Source: an uncultured Saprospiraceae bacterium
GTDB lineage: Bacteria > Bacteroidota > Bacteroidia > Chitinophagales > Saprospiraceae
Length of the DNA: 64,000 bases
Assembly: GCA_937929945.1 (NCBI GenBank)
Contig: CALFUK010000055.1
Span: forward strand, 1 to 64,000
Reading direction: 5' to 3'
Position numbers and translations under genes: made by a program. Positions 8,544 to 16,962 of the stretch are shown piece after piece. The notes beneath the pieces were generated by a model. The model was not told the DNA's origin and ran no database searches. It saw nothing but the letters and a program-made list of their open reading frames with translations. The stretch's first letter is position 1, and every line of letters begins with the position of its first letter.

Positions 8544-10517
8544 CTAATATGCTAATAGTGAGCTCAATTTATCTTTCAATCGATCAATAGCGAGGTACGA
8601 ACTCTCTAAAGTGGCAGAAAAGGGAATCGGGCTGTCGATGCTGGCTACTCTGGTGACGGGCCCATCCAGAGACTCGAATAGATGCTCATTGATGTAGGCA
8701 GAGATCTCTCCGCCGATGCCACCAAATAGATTGTCCTCGTGCAGAATCAGGACTTTATTGGTCTTGCGGACGGTCTGATCGATGGCCTCATAGTCCAGTG
8801 GACTAAGTGTCCTCAGATCCAAGATGTCGGCGCTGATCTGCTCCTCTGCTACCAGCTGCTCTGCCCAGATGACACCCAGGCCATAGGTGATGATGCTGAC
8901 ATCAGTCCCTTCTCGAGCTAAGCGGGCCTTGCCGATCTCCGTGTGGTAATACGATTCTGGTAGGCTGCCTGTCATCGATCTGTACAGTGCCTTATGCTCG
9001 AAAAAGAGTACAGGATTAGGATCGTCTATGGCCGCCAGCAGGAGCCCCTTGGCGTCTTCTACGGTGGAGGGATACACCACCTTGAGCCCTGGTACATGGG
9101 TGAACCACGCTTCATTCGTCTGAGAGTGAAAAGGTCCGGCATTCACACTGCCTCCGCAGGGCATCCTGATCACCACATCTGCATTTTCGCCCCAACGGTA
9201 GTGGAGCTTAGCCAGATTATTCACGATCTGATTGAACCCGCAGGTGACGAAATCGGAGAACTGCATTTCCACCATTGCCTTATAGCCCTTTAGACTCAGT
9301 CCCAGCGCTGCTCCGATGATAGCGCTTTCGCAGATGGGTGTATTGCGGACACGCGCCTTACCATACTTCTCTGTGAATCCATCTGTGATCTTGAAGACAC
9401 CACCGTAGTCAGCGATGTCTTGGCCCATGAGGACGAGGCGATCATGCTTAGCCATGGCTTGGTCCAGCCCCTCAGATATCCCGTCTATGAATCGGGCTTC
9501 TCGCTGCGTGGCCTCTGGTCTGATGTTGTGAGCAGCTGTGGGTGCATAGACATCTTGCAGCTCTTGGCTGATCGATGACTGGATGGGCTCTGCCTCGTAG
9601 GCCAGCGCCAGCTCTGCCTGAATGTGGGTCTTGATCTTTTCTTTTGTTTCTTCTATATCTGCCTGGCTGAGGATGTCATGCTGGAGCAAGTGCGCTTCTA
9701 ACTGCTCTATGGGATCTTTCTCCGCCCATGCGGCCATGAGCTCTTCAGGTACGTACTTCACCCCTGATGCTTCTTCGTGACCACGCATCCGGAAGGTCAT
9801 GCACTCGATCAGGACGGGGCGAGGGGTCTGGCGTATGCTGGTCGCCAGACGATCTACCGTCTCATAGACTTCTAGTATATTATTGCCATCAATAGTGAGG
9901 GATTCCATGCCATAGCCGATGCCACGATCGGCAAGCTGTGCTGCTGCGTATTGCTCTGACACAGGGGTGGATAGTCCGTAGCCATTATTTTCTATCAGGA
10001 AGATCACGGGCAGATTCCATACGGATGCCACATTGAGTGCTTCGTGAAATTCTCCCTCGCTGGTACCGCCCTCGCCCGTGAAGGCTAGGGTGACGGCCTG
10101 CTCTTCCTCTAGCCTGTGCGCCAGGGCGACTCCATCAGCGAGAGATAGCTGGGCTCCCAGGTGAGAGATCATGCCGACTACGCTGTGCTCTAAGCTGCCA
10201 AAGTGGAAGGATCGATCCCGCCCCTTAGTGAAGCCTCCCTCTCGCCCTTGCCACTGGCAGAAGAGTCGATGCAGTGGGATGCCTTTAGTCGTGAAGACGC
10301 CGAGATTACGATGCATGGGGAAGACGATTTCTGCTTGCTCTAAGGCCATAGTCGCACCGACAGCGATTGCCTCCTGACCGATGCCAGAAAACCACTTCGT
10401 GATCTTGCCCTGGCGCAGGAGCAGGAGCATTTTCTCCTCGATCATCCTGGGGAGGAGCATGGCTTCATACAGCTCTAGTTGTTTGGTTTTACTCGTCTTG
10501 TAAGCAGTGTAATCCAT
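8544..10517 (-). CDS. Fused E1 alpha/beta 2-oxoacid dehydrogenase (pyruvate or branched-chain type)
   Basis: A 657-residue thiamine-diphosphate enzyme that decarboxylates a 2-oxoacid and passes the acyl group to lipoyl-E2. The first half is the E1 alpha subunit, with TPP-binding AFTGEGGTSEGEFHEALN and ENNGYGLS. The second half is E1 beta, with GQDIADYGGVFKITDGF and NTPICESAIIGAALG. Fusion of the subunits in one chain is common in Bacteroidota. The ATG at 10517 is preferred; an upstream TTG at 10601 would add 28 unconserved residues. E2 and E3 are not in the window, so the substrate is undecided. Confidence 0.9.
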   Translation of the reverse strand: MDYTAYKTSKTKQLELYEAMLLPRMIEEKMLLLLRQGKITKWFSGIGQEAIAVGATMALEQAEIVFPMHRNLGVFTTKGIPLHRLFCQWQGREGGFTKGRDRSFHFGSLEHSVVGMISHLGAQLSLADGVALAHRLEEEQAVTLAFTGEGGTSEGEFHEALNVASVWNLPVIFLIENNGYGLSTPVSEQYAAAQLADRGIGYGMESLTIDGNNILEVYETVDRLATSIRQTPRPVLIECMTFRMRGHEEASGVKYVPEELMAAWAEKDPIEQLEAHLLQHDILSQADIEETKEKIKTHIQAELALAYEAEPIQSSISQELQDVYAPTAAHNIRPEATQREARFIDGISEGLDQAMAKHDRLVLMGQDIADYGGVFKITDGFTEKYGKARVRNTPICESAIIGAALGLSLKGYKAMVEMQFSDFVTCGFNQIVNNLAKLHYRWGENADVVIRMPCGGSVNAGPFHSQTNEAWFTHVPGLKVVYPSTVEDAKGLLLAAIDDPNPVLFFEHKALYRSMTGSLPESYYHTEIGKARLAREGTDVSIITYGLGVIWAEQLVAEEQISADILDLRTLSPLDYEAIDQTVRKTNKVLILHEDNLFGGIGGEISAYINEHLFESLDGPVTRVASIDSPIPFSATLESSYLAIDRLKDKLSSLLAY

Positions 10518-10601
10518 GGAGCTACATCTTATAAGTGTAGACTGCTGGTCTGAGATAGAAGACGCCGAGCAGTCAGTTTTAATCTTTGTATACACTGACA
10601 A

Positions 10602-10910
10602 ATAACGCTATTTCTCTGGACCCAGTGATGAAAAATACGCGTGATTCTAGCTGAATTAATGGAGTGATAAGTAAATCAAATGGTCAAGTCAAGTATAGGT
10701 TTGGGTCCTTTTTGGGCTCTAAAAAGCGAAGCACTCCTTCGATCTAAAATTTATACACGATCTACTTATTGGTCCCTCTCCCAGATGTCGAATCCTAGAG
10801 TAAAGTCATACACCTGTGATTCTTGTCGGCATCATTTTTACGGACGACGCATAAATAATGACTGTAAATCAAGCCACTGGTGTCATAATTCTCTACGTTT
10901 GTAGAGTAGG
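10602..10910. other. Divergent intergenic region with hairpin at the lolC-like start
   Basis: No credible gene. CTCTAC-GTTT-GTAGAG (10891-10906) forms a hairpin that overlaps a TACGTTTG box (10894-10901) only 9 bases before the ATG at 10911. No TTTG lies at the right distance upstream, so the promoter call is tentative. Confidence 0.35.
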
Positions 10911-12125
10911 ATGAATCTCTATACAGACATTGCACGCCGATACTTATTTAGTAAGAAATCTACTAATGCGATTAATATCATCACGGGGATATCTGTGCTC
11001 GGTATATCCATCGGTACGGCGGCACTGATCCTGATTCTGTCTGTCTTCAATGGTTTCGAGCAGCTTATCAAAGACATGGTGGACAATTTTAACCCAGACC
11101 TGAAGGTGATCCCGGTAGAAGGCAAGCGATTCGAAGTGTCGGACTCTTTGGTCAGTCAGCTGCTGATGATCGAGGGCATCGATAAGATCAGTAAGACGCT
11201 GGAGGAGGTGGCGCTCTTCGAGTATGATGGTGTGCAGGAGGCTGGCTTCATCAAGGGAGTGGATGATCAGTACGTCGCTGTCACAGCCATCGACTCTACC
11301 ATTCGCCAGGGCCAGTACTTAGTGAAAGATGGTGACCAATTCTATGGTGTACCAGGCTATCGCTTGGCGCGCAATCTCTCGATGAATATCGATGACCGCC
11401 TCACACCGATCAATATCTACCTGCCTCGACGTAAGAAGACCAACCAGCTGCAGCGAGACTTCATCACGCGTGAGATCATGCCTGTCGGATTCTTCTCCAT
11501 CGAGAGCGAGCAGGACAACCAGTACGTCATCACTTCCTTGGACCTGATCGATCAGATGCTGAAGACGAAGGGCTCCATCTCCGCACTGGAGATCAAGCTG
11601 CTGCCTTCAGCCTATGAGGATGAGGTGAAAGAAGCCATCTCCAGCCACATGGCCGGCGTGGAGATCCAGAATCGATACGAGCAAGAAGAGACCTATTTTA
11701 AGGTAATGAAGATTGAGAAGTGGATGAGCTTTTTGATCGGCAGCCTGATGATCATCCTGATCGCCTTCAATATCATCGGCTCGCTTTGGATGATCGTACT
11801 GGACAAGAAGAAGGACATCAGCATCCTGCGGTCTATGGGGAGCACAGCCTCACAGATCAAAGAGTTATTTCTGAAAGAAGGGCTCTTCATCACCATTTTG
11901 GGATGCATATTCGGCGTCTGCTTGGCCATCTTGATCTACTTCATCCAGGCCTACCAGGGCATCATATCGATGAGTGGGAGTCACATCGTAGAGGCCTATC
12001 CCATAGAGCTTCGGTTATGGGATTTTGTGATTGTGGTCATTACCGTATTTTTCATCGGATACATCGCATCCATATTACCTGCTAAAAAAGCTGCCAGAAT
12101 ACCTGCTTTGATCAGAGAAGAGTAG
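10911..12125 (+). CDS. LolC/LolE-like ABC transporter permease
   Basis: A 404-residue inner-membrane protein of the FtsX/LolC/E family, which in lipoprotein-sorting transporters releases lipoproteins from the inner membrane. The N-terminus NLYTDIARRYLFSKK is typical of LolC/E in Bacteroidota. One membrane segment (about 22-45) is followed by a large periplasmic domain. Three C-terminal segments come after KVMKIEKWMSFLIGSLMI, with LDKKKDISILRSMGST matching the conserved cytoplasmic loop. The ATPase partner is not adjacent. The following small gene starts 21 bases downstream. Confidence 0.85.
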   Translation: MNLYTDIARRYLFSKKSTNAINIITGISVLGISIGTAALILILSVFNGFEQLIKDMVDNFNPDLKVIPVEGKRFEVSDSLVSQLLMIEGIDKISKTLEEVALFEYDGVQEAGFIKGVDDQYVAVTAIDSTIRQGQYLVKDGDQFYGVPGYRLARNLSMNIDDRLTPINIYLPRRKKTNQLQRDFITREIMPVGFFSIESEQDNQYVITSLDLIDQMLKTKGSISALEIKLLPSAYEDEVKEAISSHMAGVEIQNRYEQEETYFKVMKIEKWMSFLIGSLMIILIAFNIIGSLWMIVLDKKKDISILRSMGSTASQIKELFLKEGLFITILGCIFGVCLAILIYFIQAYQGIISMSGSHIVEAYPIELRLWDFVIVVITVFFIGYIASILPAKKAARIPALIREE

Positions 12126-12146
12126 TAATTTTGCACACTTTAGCCT

Positions 12147-12506
12147 ATGGAAGAGTGGGAAATTGATTTTTATTGGTTGAAGGTCCAGCATTTTGTGCAG
12201 GATTCTCTCGGAAAGGAGGCGTTGCCAGATCTTCAGGCAGTCCTATTCTTAGTGGGAATACAGGAGTCTGGTGTGATCAAAGAGGAATATACCAAGGAAG
12301 AGAAAGAGGACCTGATGCACATAGCCGTATGCAGCTTGTTGATGAGTGAGGGTTATTTCGAATTCACGGGTAATGATCAGGATGGCTGGCCGCACTACAA
12401 GCAGATCAGAGGCATCCAGCAGGTAGGGATCAAGGAGCAGGAAGTATTGCTAAAACAAAAAGTCATCAAATATTTTCAAGAAAATCATTTAGAGCATGAA
12501 GTATAG
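12147..12506 (+). CDS. Conserved hypothetical protein
   Basis: A 119-residue soluble acidic protein (MEEWEIDFYWLKVQ...), not assigned to a named family. It is helical in appearance, with no signal or membrane segment. It overlaps the next gene by 11 bases and follows the permease closely, so it is likely co-transcribed with both. TAATTTTG at 12126-12133 could be a -7 box, but its TTTG partner is at only 15-base spacing. Confidence 0.7.
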   Translation: MEEWEIDFYWLKVQHFVQDSLGKEALPDLQAVLFLVGIQESGVIKEEYTKEEKEDLMHIAVCSLLMSEGYFEFTGNDQDGWPHYKQIRGIQQVGIKEQEVLLKQKVIKYFQENHLEHEV

Positions 12507-13149
12507 AACATTCGCTTTGTTAATCTTATCTATCAGCTTACTGATGTCATGTGGTGGTGACACAGTCCATTATGTCAATATCAAGACCGACTTCGGGACG
12601 ATGAAGGCTGAGCTCTATAATTCGACGCCGAAGCATCGAGACAATTTTCTCAAATTAGCGAGAGAGGGATTCTATAATGACCTACTCTTTCACAGAATCA
12701 TCCAAGGATTTATGATCCAAGGTGGTGATCCGCAATCAAAAGGAGCCGCAGCTGGTGTCAGACTGGGTACAGGTGGTCCTGGCTACCTCATCGATGCTGA
12801 GATCGGTGCTCCCCACTTCAAAGGAACGCTCGCCGCAGCCAGAACAGGTGGACCTTCTAATCCAGAGAAGAAGAGCAGTGGCTCACAGTTTTACGTCGTA
12901 CATGGATCGAAGCAGACTGACCAGTCGCTCGACGGCATCCAGGGCATGAAAAATATCACCTATAATGAATCACAAAGAGAAAAATACAAGACTTTAGGTG
13001 GTACGCCCTCCTTAGATCAAGATTATACTGTGTTTGGAGAATTAGTAGAGGGCTTCGATGTGTTAGATAAGATAGCAGCTGTGCAAAAGGATGGGTCAGA
13101 CCGCCCGCTGGAAGATATCAAAATGAAAGTGACGGTATCCAATAAATAA
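12496..13149 (+). CDS. Cyclophilin-type peptidyl-prolyl isomerase lipoprotein
   Basis: A 217-residue PPIase that accelerates proline isomerisation in exported proteins. Residues 1-19 form a lipoprotein signal (SLLMSC lipobox). The cyclophilin core carries FHRIIQGFMIQGGDP, GTLAAAR and SGSQFYV, with the catalytic Arg in FHRI and the Q/F residues of the active site. An insertion between the SGSQFYVVHG strand and DYTVFGELVEGFDVLDKI is shared with the paralogue downstream at 13367. Likely location is the periplasmic face of a membrane. Confidence 0.9.
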   Translation: MKYRTFALLILSISLLMSCGGDTVHYVNIKTDFGTMKAELYNSTPKHRDNFLKLAREGFYNDLLFHRIIQGFMIQGGDPQSKGAAAGVRLGTGGPGYLIDAEIGAPHFKGTLAAARTGGPSNPEKKSSGSQFYVVHGSKQTDQSLDGIQGMKNITYNESQREKYKTLGGTPSLDQDYTVFGELVEGFDVLDKIAAVQKDGSDRPLEDIKMKVTVSNK

Positions 13150-13284
13150 ACTGATCCGTCTCAGAGGACATAAATGCGGCATTCGCAAGCGGACGATCCT
13201 CATTCCGTAAGGTGGGGGATCTGCCCGAAGGATGTGATGATGTGTCTATGACTTAGATAATTTGTAAAACCGATGATATGTTAA

Positions 13285-13366
13285 TGACTAAGATCACTAA
13301 GACACTCAAGTGGATGGTTAAACTTAGCTGGTAAAACATTGGCATCTCATTTTAAAAACTATAGCT
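13285..13366 (+). promoter_or_regulatory. Diverged copy of the shared upstream element
   Basis: Upstream of the second PPIase gene. It shares CTCAAGTGGA, TTAAA, CTTAG and ATTGGCAT blocks with the 96 bp duplicated element before the MBL gene at 15514. ATTGGCAT (13338-13345) ends 21 bases before the ATG here, and the spacing is also 21 at 15514. This suggests a shared promoter or 5' UTR. Confidence 0.55.
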
Positions 13367-14248
13367 ATGAAACAAATATTAATTCCGATCCTCAGCCTTC
13401 TGCTGTTGAGCTCGTGCTCTAACAAATTGGCAGAATTTATGGTTGATCAGCCTCAGTCACGAGTGCCAGCGACATCTACTTTCTCTGCTAAGACACTGGA
13501 TGCTGATCAGGTCCTGTGGGAGATCGATGGTAACATCTATACGGATCCAGAGATCGAGCACCAATTTCTCAAATCTGGCAAGCATGATGTGAAGCTGACC
13601 ATCAATAAGGGAGGTAAATCTAAGACCTCGATCAAAGAAGTCTTTTTCACAGCTCCTGATGACTGCCTGGCCATGATCCAAACTAATCACGGTAATATCA
13701 TGATCGAGCTGTATGATGACACACCTAAGCATCGCGATAACTTTATCAAGTTGGCGGAAGATTCATTTTATGACGGGACACTATTCCACAGGGTCATTAA
13801 GGGCTTCATGATTCAAGGTGGTGATCCTAACAGCAAAGACGCTGGTCCAGGTGCGAGATTAGGCAATGGAGGTCCGGGCTACCAGATCGATGCCGAATTT
13901 AACGAAGCACACGCTCACGTCGCTGGAGCAGTAGCAGCAGCAAGGATGGGTGATGCTGCCAATCCAGAAAAAAAGAGCAGCGGCTCACAGTTCTACATCG
14001 TGCATGGTAAGGACGTGTCTGAGAGTATGCTGGAGCGCCAAGAGAATTCTGCAGGGATCAGCTATACCGATGAGACTAAGACCATCTACTTAGAGAAGGG
14101 CGGAGCGCCCTTTTTAGATGGTGGATATACGGTCTTCGGACGTGTGGTCGAGGGTATGGATGTAGTGGATAAGATCGCTGCGACACAGACCAATAATGCT
14201 GACAGACCAAATGAAGATGTCAGTATGAAAGTGGTGGTCATTAAGTAA
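13367..14248 (+). CDS. PKD-like/cyclophilin peptidyl-prolyl isomerase lipoprotein
   Basis: A 293-residue lipoprotein PPIase. The lipobox is LLLSSC (Cys 17). Residues about 30-95 form a small beta-rich PKD/Ig-like domain (FSAKTLDADQVLWEIDGN ... GKHDVKLTINKG). The cyclophilin domain follows, with FHRVIKGFMIQGGDP, AVAAAR and SGSQFYIV. It is a paralogue of the isomerase at 12496, with an added N-terminal domain. The upstream element it shares with the MBL hydrolase at 15514 suggests common control. Confidence 0.9.
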   Translation: MKQILIPILSLLLLSSCSNKLAEFMVDQPQSRVPATSTFSAKTLDADQVLWEIDGNIYTDPEIEHQFLKSGKHDVKLTINKGGKSKTSIKEVFFTAPDDCLAMIQTNHGNIMIELYDDTPKHRDNFIKLAEDSFYDGTLFHRVIKGFMIQGGDPNSKDAGPGARLGNGGPGYQIDAEFNEAHAHVAGAVAAARMGDAANPEKKSSGSQFYIVHGKDVSESMLERQENSAGISYTDETKTIYLEKGGAPFLDGGYTVFGRVVEGMDVVDKIAATQTNNADRPNEDVSMKVVVIK

Positions 14249-14267
14249 ATTCAGAATAGAGGATCAA

Positions 14268-15008
14268 ATGAGCGAATCAGTATTAGGGATAGACATTGGC
14301 GGCACTGGGATCAAGGGTGCAGTCATTGATCTACAGACAGGAGCCTTACTTACTAAGAAGATCAAGTATAAGACGCCTGCTGTATCGACACCTGATGCTG
14401 TACTGAAGATCATCAGGAACCTGCTACATGATTTTAGCTGGGAAGGTAAGCCTTTAGGGATCGGTTTTCCCGCCATCATCAAAAATGGGGTGGCTAAGAG
14501 CGCCGCTAATGTGGATAAGAGCTGGAAGGGCTTCGACATTCAGTCATTCTTGTCCCAAGAGCTCGAAGTACCGACCACCGTGGTCAATGATGCTGATGCT
14601 GCCGGTATGGCCGAGTTCAGATTTGGCAGCGCTAATAATATGAAAGGTACCGTGCTTCTATTGACGCTGGGCACGGGTATCGGCTCGGCTCTATTCAGAG
14701 ATGGACGCCTGGTGCCTAATGTTGAGATGGGACACCTCAAGTGGCTAGACAGCATCGCCGAGGATTATGCATCTAATAGAGCGAGAAAAAGAGATGGTTT
14801 GGACTGGCCACAGTTTGGAGGAAGACTCAATGAAATCCTGAATCATATATCATTCTTGATGTCTCCTGACATGATCATCATTGGCGGTGGGATCAGCAAA
14901 AATTTTGAATTCTATGAGCCATACATTGATATAGATGCGACCGTCGTCCCTGCGATGCTGAAGAATGAAGCTGGCATCATCGGTGCTGCTATTTATTCTT
15001 CTTTTTAA
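14268..15008 (+). CDS. ppgK: ROK-family polyphosphate glucokinase
   Basis: A 246-residue sugar kinase that phosphorylates glucose, probably with polyphosphate. It has the ROK phosphate-binding motif VLGIDIGGTGIKGAVID, the sugar-site segment GIGFPAII, catalytic VNDADAAGMAE, and LLTLGTGIGSALFRDG. The EMGHLKW segment replaces the zinc/EhG(H) region of bacterial ROK glucokinases, as in PpgK. The gene follows the PPIase by 19 bases. It is cytoplasmic, with no signal. Donor preference is inferred from family resemblance. Confidence 0.85.
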   Translation: MSESVLGIDIGGTGIKGAVIDLQTGALLTKKIKYKTPAVSTPDAVLKIIRNLLHDFSWEGKPLGIGFPAIIKNGVAKSAANVDKSWKGFDIQSFLSQELEVPTTVVNDADAAGMAEFRFGSANNMKGTVLLLTLGTGIGSALFRDGRLVPNVEMGHLKWLDSIAEDYASNRARKRDGLDWPQFGGRLNEILNHISFLMSPDMIIIGGGISKNFEFYEPYIDIDATVVPAMLKNEAGIIGAAIYSSF

Positions 15009-15325
15009 GCGCGCATCGGACAGACGAAGATTGTCCTTCATACCACACCCATGTGTCAAGACGCACTTATGAGCTGCTGGTGACTATACGAGCTACTCCG
15101 ACTATCCTCACGCTGCTTATCTTAGGGACAGGCTAATCGACCTGAATGTCTGGTATAGATGCACTCAATGGATTTTCACTCAGATCACGATGAGATTCAA
15201 GCTTATGTTTATCTTAGTGATGTGTAGATCAAATGATAGCGCCTGTATAAACGTATTAATCAACTAGTGATCTTGTTAGATAAGACAGGCTACTCATGAT
15301 TTGAATGAAATTATTCGATGATCGA
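15009..15325. other. Intergenic region without a gene
   Basis: About 317 bases between the ppgK stop and the duplicated upstream element. No ORF, hairpin with T-tract or repeat was seen. Confidence 0.4.
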
Positions 15326-15421
15326 CAACGTCTATGACGTAGATAATTAGGGCGCTCAAGTGGAAGATTAAATCTTAGTTATTAGCAAATTGGCATTTCG
15401 CTCTAAAATTATAAATATGTG
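15326..15421 (+). repeat. 96 bp upstream element, copy 1
   Basis: Distal copy of a tandem duplication in front of the MBL gene. It contains AAGAT-TAA-ATCTT, ATTGGCAT and an ATG-TGA at the place that corresponds to the gene start. The duplication therefore included the old start codon. Confidence 0.8.
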
Positions 15422-15517
15422 AAATGTCTATGACATAGATAATTAGGGCATTCAAGTGGAAGATTAAATCTTAGTTATTAGCAAATTGGCATTTCGCCCT
15501 GAAATTTAAACATATGA
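15422..15517 (+). repeat. 96 bp upstream element, copy 2
   Basis: Proximal copy ending at the ATG of the MBL gene (15514), nearly identical to copy 1. A diverged relative lies at 13285-13366. Confidence 0.8.
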
Positions 15518-16416
15518 AGTACATCACTCTCTTACTCCTTCCATACATGTTGTTCTTGAGCCACGTGGCCCTGGCACAGCGAGATTTTTCTCAGGTAGAA
15601 ATCAAGGTGACTCTGGTGACTGATCATATCTACATGATGGAGGGTTCTGGAGGCAATATTGCGGTCCTGACTGGTGATGACGGCACCGTCATGATCGATG
15701 ATCAATTCGCTCCACTATCGGAGAAAATAAAGGCGGCAGTAGCTGAGCTGACGAAGCATCCGGTGACCTATCTGCTGAATACTCACTGGCACGGAGATCA
15801 CACTGGGGGCAACGAAAATTTTGGCAATGACGGAGCCATCATCGTAGCCCATGAGAATGTGCGCCAACGGCTGAGCACGGATAACATCATGAAGGCTTTT
15901 GATCGTACCGTACCCGCTGCCCCAGAGGCAGCCTGGCCTAAGATCACTTTCCAAGATGACATGAAGATCCACTTTAATGATGAGGATGTGATGCTGCTGC
16001 ATGTGCACCATGCGCATACGGATGGAGATGCTTTTGTCTATTTTATGAATCAGAACGTACTGCACATGGGTGACTGTTTTTTCAATGCCAGATTCCCATT
16101 CATCGATCTCGGTTCTGGAGGATCTATTGATGGAGCCATCAAGGCAGTCGAGACAGCTCTGATGCTGACTGACACCCGCACGAAGATCATCCCAGGACAC
16201 GGACAGCTAGCGCGTAAGTCAGATCTTCTGAAATACTACACCATGCTGGTGACAATGAAAGGTCGTGTCACTGATGGTATGGCAGCTGGTAAGACACTAG
16301 AAGAAATGAAAGCAGCTGGACTAGATAAGGGCTATGAGAGCTGGGGCGAAGCCTTCATCAGTGGAGAGCGATTTATTGACATCATCTGGTCTGACCTCAA
16401 TCGAGAAGAAGAATAG
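15514..16416 (+). CDS. Secreted MBL-fold metallo-hydrolase
   Basis: A 300-residue metallo-beta-lactamase-fold enzyme with a signal peptide (about 1-21, ending ALAQ). The metal motif is THWHGDHTGG (HxHxDH), followed by HHAHTDGDAFVYF, MGDCFF and PGHGQLA. This set fits a periplasmic MBL hydrolase of the quinoprotein-relay/B3-like groups. No antibiotic-resistance role can be inferred. The upstream region is a 96 bp tandem duplication. Confidence 0.85.
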   Translation: MKYITLLLLPYMLFLSHVALAQRDFSQVEIKVTLVTDHIYMMEGSGGNIAVLTGDDGTVMIDDQFAPLSEKIKAAVAELTKHPVTYLLNTHWHGDHTGGNENFGNDGAIIVAHENVRQRLSTDNIMKAFDRTVPAAPEAAWPKITFQDDMKIHFNDEDVMLLHVHHAHTDGDAFVYFMNQNVLHMGDCFFNARFPFIDLGSGGSIDGAIKAVETALMLTDTRTKIIPGHGQLARKSDLLKYYTMLVTMKGRVTDGMAAGKTLEEMKAAGLDKGYESWGEAFISGERFIDIIWSDLNREEE

Positions 16417-16962
16417 CCTATCCAAGGGCCATGATCTGATAATTCAAAAGTGACGATCGATTCCTGAATATCTGGATAGTCACCTACTGGTATGTAGCAA
16501 TGCGTCATGCAGGACTTTTCATGGTCAGTATCTCCAATTTTTTATTAGAATGCAATGAGGATAAAACTTACCTGATGTCCACTATTTAGGGGTTTTCAAA
16601 AGTACAGCTACATGGGAGATATTCAGAGGTAGTTCTATTCTTACTTTTGATTGAGACAAGTAAACAGAGAGGGTCTTGCCAACTGGTTATTCTTGGTATG
16701 TGTCGGGGTAGAAAAAAACAGGGGACCTAAACCCGGGCGGGCAAAAGATCCCCCAATTTAAAAGAACAACTTTACAAGCTTAGCCATGAACTTACCATGA
16801 CTGTTTTATTTTTATATAAAAGAATAGAGTTGTCATGACAAATGTAATGATTGTAGTGACATAATGCTATAGTTATTGAGAAAAATTTATTCTTTATAAG
16901 ATTAATATCTTATACGGTTCTGAAGACAATTGAGTATCTATACCTTCACTAATAATGTACAA
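16417..16962. other. Intergenic region before phoD
   Basis: About 545 bases without a gene. The only structure noted is the inverted repeat TAAGAT-TAAT-ATCTTA at 16897-16912, similar to AAGAT-TAA-ATCTT in the element upstream of the MBL gene. No consensus promoter was seen. Confidence 0.4.

Noticed and set aside
10518-10601. N-terminal extension of the fused E1 from a TTG start
   Set aside because: The 28 added residues are not conserved-looking, and ATG 10517 gives a normal E1 alpha N-terminus.
10680-10904. 74-codon ORF with CDSCRHHF-like segment before the LolC-like gene
   Set aside because: The composition is not protein-like, there is no family resemblance, and it lies in a plain divergent intergenic region.
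15326-15517. Sigma-54 promoter based on the GGCAT...CGC pattern
   Set aside because: The spacing between GG and GC does not fit the -24/-12 rule.
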